From assembly GCA_026417195.1 (NCBI GenBank), contig JAOADS010000097.1:1-8187 (forward strand): 8,187 nt of DNA, written 5' to 3'. Shown here piece after piece: positions 6,829-8,187 of the stretch; position 1 is the stretch's first letter, and each line of letters starts with the position of its first letter. Position numbers and translations under genes: made by a program. Source of the stretch: Ignavibacteria bacterium (GTDB lineage: Bacteria; Bacteroidota; Ignavibacteria; Tepidaquicellales; OLB5). The notes under the pieces are model-generated. The model was not told where the DNA came from. It ran no database searches and saw nothing but the letters and a program-made list of their open reading frames with translations.

Positions 6829-7635
6829 ATGCTCAGACATATTATAAAAGGTTTAAACGTTTCAGAATATGGAGAAGTTAAAGAGAAAACCATAATATTT
6901 ATACATGCATTCCCTTTGACTGAAGAGATGTGGAAACCTCAGACAGAAGCATTAAGAGGGGAGTTCAGGGTTATAACCTATGATCTCAGAGGGTTCGGTA
7001 AAAGTGATTACGGGGACGGTCATTTCACAATAGACATGCATGTGGGAGACCTTATATCAATTATTGATACGCTTAACATAAATAAACCTGTTATTTGTGG
7101 TTTATCAATGGGAGGTTATATTGTTCTCAGAGCCATTGAGCTTTATCAAAACAGATTTTCAGGGGCTATACTTGCATGTACGAAGTCAGAAGCAGACAAC
7201 AATCCTGCCAAAATTAAACGATCTGATCAAATGGTTCTTTTAAAGTCCGGCAGGAAAGATGAATTTACAGAGTCTTTTGTAAATTCAGCTTTGAGTGAAG
7301 TCAGCATTTCATCGAAAACTGAGGTCGTTGAATTTATAAAAAAAATTATTTCAGAGCAGAAAGTAGAATCAATATGTGCAGGGCTTATGAGCCTTGCAGC
7401 ACGAACGGATACTACGGATTCTCTTGAAAAGATAGATATTCCTCTTCTGATTATTTCTGGTAGGGAAGATAGGCTTGTTCCACCGGAGTTTTCTAAAATA
7501 CTTTACGGAAAAACCAAGAATTCAGAGATTGTTGTTATTAATGAATGCGGACATTTCCCCAATCTTGAGAAACCAGATGAATTCAATAAGTCAGTCCGGG
7601 ACTATATGAATGAAGTTTTTCAGACAGCCTGCTGA
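6829..7635 (+). CDS. Alpha/beta-fold hydrolase
   Basis: This 268-residue cytoplasmic protein is a complete alpha/beta hydrolase with no signal peptide. The catalytic triad is readable: Ser93 in the nucleophile elbow GLSMGG, Asp214 in SGREDRLVP, and His242 in CGHFPNLEKP. The oxyanion segment HAFP lies at 26-29 (the family usually has HGFP or HGxP). YDLRGFGKS at 51-59 is the typical strand-4 loop. The cap region lies at about 120-190 and is helical. Overall it resembles the esterase / 3-oxoadipate enol-lactonase (PcaD) / BioH-type branch, but the substrate cannot be assigned from sequence, and I would not name it pcaD without the rest of that pathway. It is the last gene of the presumed operon, 10 bp after the kinase. 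Its final 16 bases overlap the end of the threonine dehydrogenase gene on the other strand. The start has no clear ribosome-binding sequence, but the first strand (VSEYGE) begins soon after it, as expected. Confidence 0.92.
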   Translation: MLRHIIKGLNVSEYGEVKEKTIIFIHAFPLTEEMWKPQTEALRGEFRVITYDLRGFGKSDYGDGHFTIDMHVGDLISIIDTLNINKPVICGLSMGGYIVLRAIELYQNRFSGAILACTKSEADNNPAKIKRSDQMVLLKSGRKDEFTESFVNSALSEVSISSKTEVVEFIKKIISEQKVESICAGLMSLAARTDTTDSLEKIDIPLLIISGREDRLVPPEFSKILYGKTKNSEIVVINECGHFPNLEKPDEFNKSVRDYMNEVFQTAC

Positions 7636-8187
7636 ATCCTGACTGAAATCTCCCTCAGCATAACCTCAGTCATTTCTGAAATATTATAATGATGTTCCCA
7701 GCCCCAGTCTTCTCTTGCCTTGGAATCATCTATGCTTTCAGGCCAGCTTTCTGCGATCTCTTGCCTGAAGTCCGGATTATAGTTAATTGAGAAATCGCTT
7801 AATCTTGACTTTATCTCATCAGCTAGTTCAGACGGAGTAAAACTGAAGGCGCTTAAATTGTAAGATGACCGGATCTTGATTTTCTCCGGAGATGATTCCA
7901 TAAGCTCTATGGTTCCCCTTATAGCATCTGGCATGAACATCATAGGCAGACGCGTATCAGCTTTAAGAAAACATTCATAACTTCTGCTTCTGACTGCATG
8001 ATAGAATATATCCACTGCATAATCAGTTGTACCTCCGCCGGCTTTTGTTTTATAGCTTATCAGACCGGGATAGCGTATGCTCCTGACATCAATTTTGTGT
8101 TTTCTGTAATAATATTCACACCACCTTTCACCTGCAAGTTTACTTATTCCGTAAACAGTTGAGGGCTCTGTAACAGTTATCTGAGGT
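7620..8187 (-). CDS. tdh: NAD-dependent L-threonine 3-dehydrogenase, extended SDR type, N-terminus off the right edge (partial)
   Basis: The C-terminal 188 residues are present, reading leftward to a TGA at 7620-7622. The open frame runs through the right edge. A GTG at 8015 is internal, because conserved sequence continues upstream of it. The enzyme oxidises L-threonine to 2-amino-3-ketobutyrate with NAD+, which 2-amino-3-ketobutyrate CoA ligase (Kbl) cleaves to glycine and acetyl-CoA. Seen here: the catalytic YGISK (Tyr codon 8151-8153, Lys codon 8139-8141) preceded by EPSTV, then AGERWCEYY, VRSIRYPGLIS, GGGTTDYAVDIF, DTRLPMMFMPDA, and PDFRQ...SWP.SIDDS.AR.DWGW. These match, from memory, the short-chain threonine dehydrogenase of Flavobacterium frigidimaris almost motif for motif. 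They separate it from the zinc-dependent Tdh of E. coli and from sugar epimerases such as GalE. The NAD-binding GxxGxxG end is outside the window. The gene converges on the hydrolase gene and overlaps its end. Confidence 0.92.
   Translation of the reverse strand, partial: PQITVTEPSTVYGISKLAGERWCEYYYRKHKIDVRSIRYPGLISYKTKAGGGTTDYAVDIFYHAVRSRSYECFLKADTRLPMMFMPDAIRGTIELMESSPEKIKIRSSYNLSAFSFTPSELADEIKSRLSDFSINYNPDFRQEIAESWPESIDDSKAREDWGWEHHYNISEMTEVMLREISVRIQQAV

Noticed and set aside
7640..7672. Inverted repeat TGACTGA / TCAGTCA as a terminator for the convergent genes
   Set aside because: It has a 7-bp stem with a 19-base loop, no T-tract, and lies within the tdh coding sequence; it is too weak to call.
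7620..8015. GTG at 8015 as the start of a 131-residue protein
   Set aside because: The conserved threonine dehydrogenase sequence, including the catalytic YGISK, continues upstream in the same frame to the window edge.
7620..8187. UDP-glucose 4-epimerase or another sugar epimerase
   Set aside because: The GGGTTDYAVDIF, LPMMFMPDA and SIDDS-AR-DWGW motifs are those of short-chain threonine dehydrogenase rather than GalE-type enzymes.

Overview
This is an AT-rich window (by eye below 40% G+C) from what looks like a member of the Bacteroidota / Ignavibacteriota (FCB) group. Four things point there: start codons preceded by A/T-rich leaders rather than strong Shine-Dalgarno sequences; a TAnnTTTG promoter element; a very large secreted beta-propeller / ASH-domain / FG-GAP protein; and a short-chain threonine dehydrogenase that closely resembles, from memory, the Flavobacterium enzyme. 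The phylum is inferred from protein style. No rRNA or other marker gene is present.

Layout: (1) 1-2249, minus strand: the N-terminal 749 residues of a large secreted protein, cut by the left edge. (2) 2250-2413: a 164-bp divergent intergenic region with a candidate promoter for the rightward genes. (3) 2414-7635, plus strand: four tightly packed genes, probably one operon. They encode an aldehyde dehydrogenase, an M1-family metallopeptidase with an N-terminal membrane segment or signal peptide, an aminoglycoside-phosphotransferase-fold (AmgK / COG3178-like) sugar kinase, and an alpha/beta hydrolase. Gaps are 23 bp, a 4-bp ATGA overlap, and 10 bp. (4) 7620-8187, minus strand: the C-terminal 188 residues of an NAD-dependent L-threonine 3-dehydrogenase of the extended SDR type, cut by the right edge. 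It overlaps the hydrolase gene tail to tail by 16 bp.

How the genes work together: no single pathway joins the four operon genes. A loose reading is salvage metabolism, with the peptidase releasing amino acids outside the cytoplasm, the kinase phosphorylating a sugar (possibly a cell-wall amino sugar), and the dehydrogenase and hydrolase doing general catabolism. Tdh, on the other strand, would feed threonine toward glycine and acetyl-CoA. This is inference only.

I saw no tRNA, rRNA, CRISPR array, insertion sequence, phage gene or defence system. All six protein-coding regions fall into known families. The window reads as an ordinary chromosomal region, and the findings are modest points rather than a new system.
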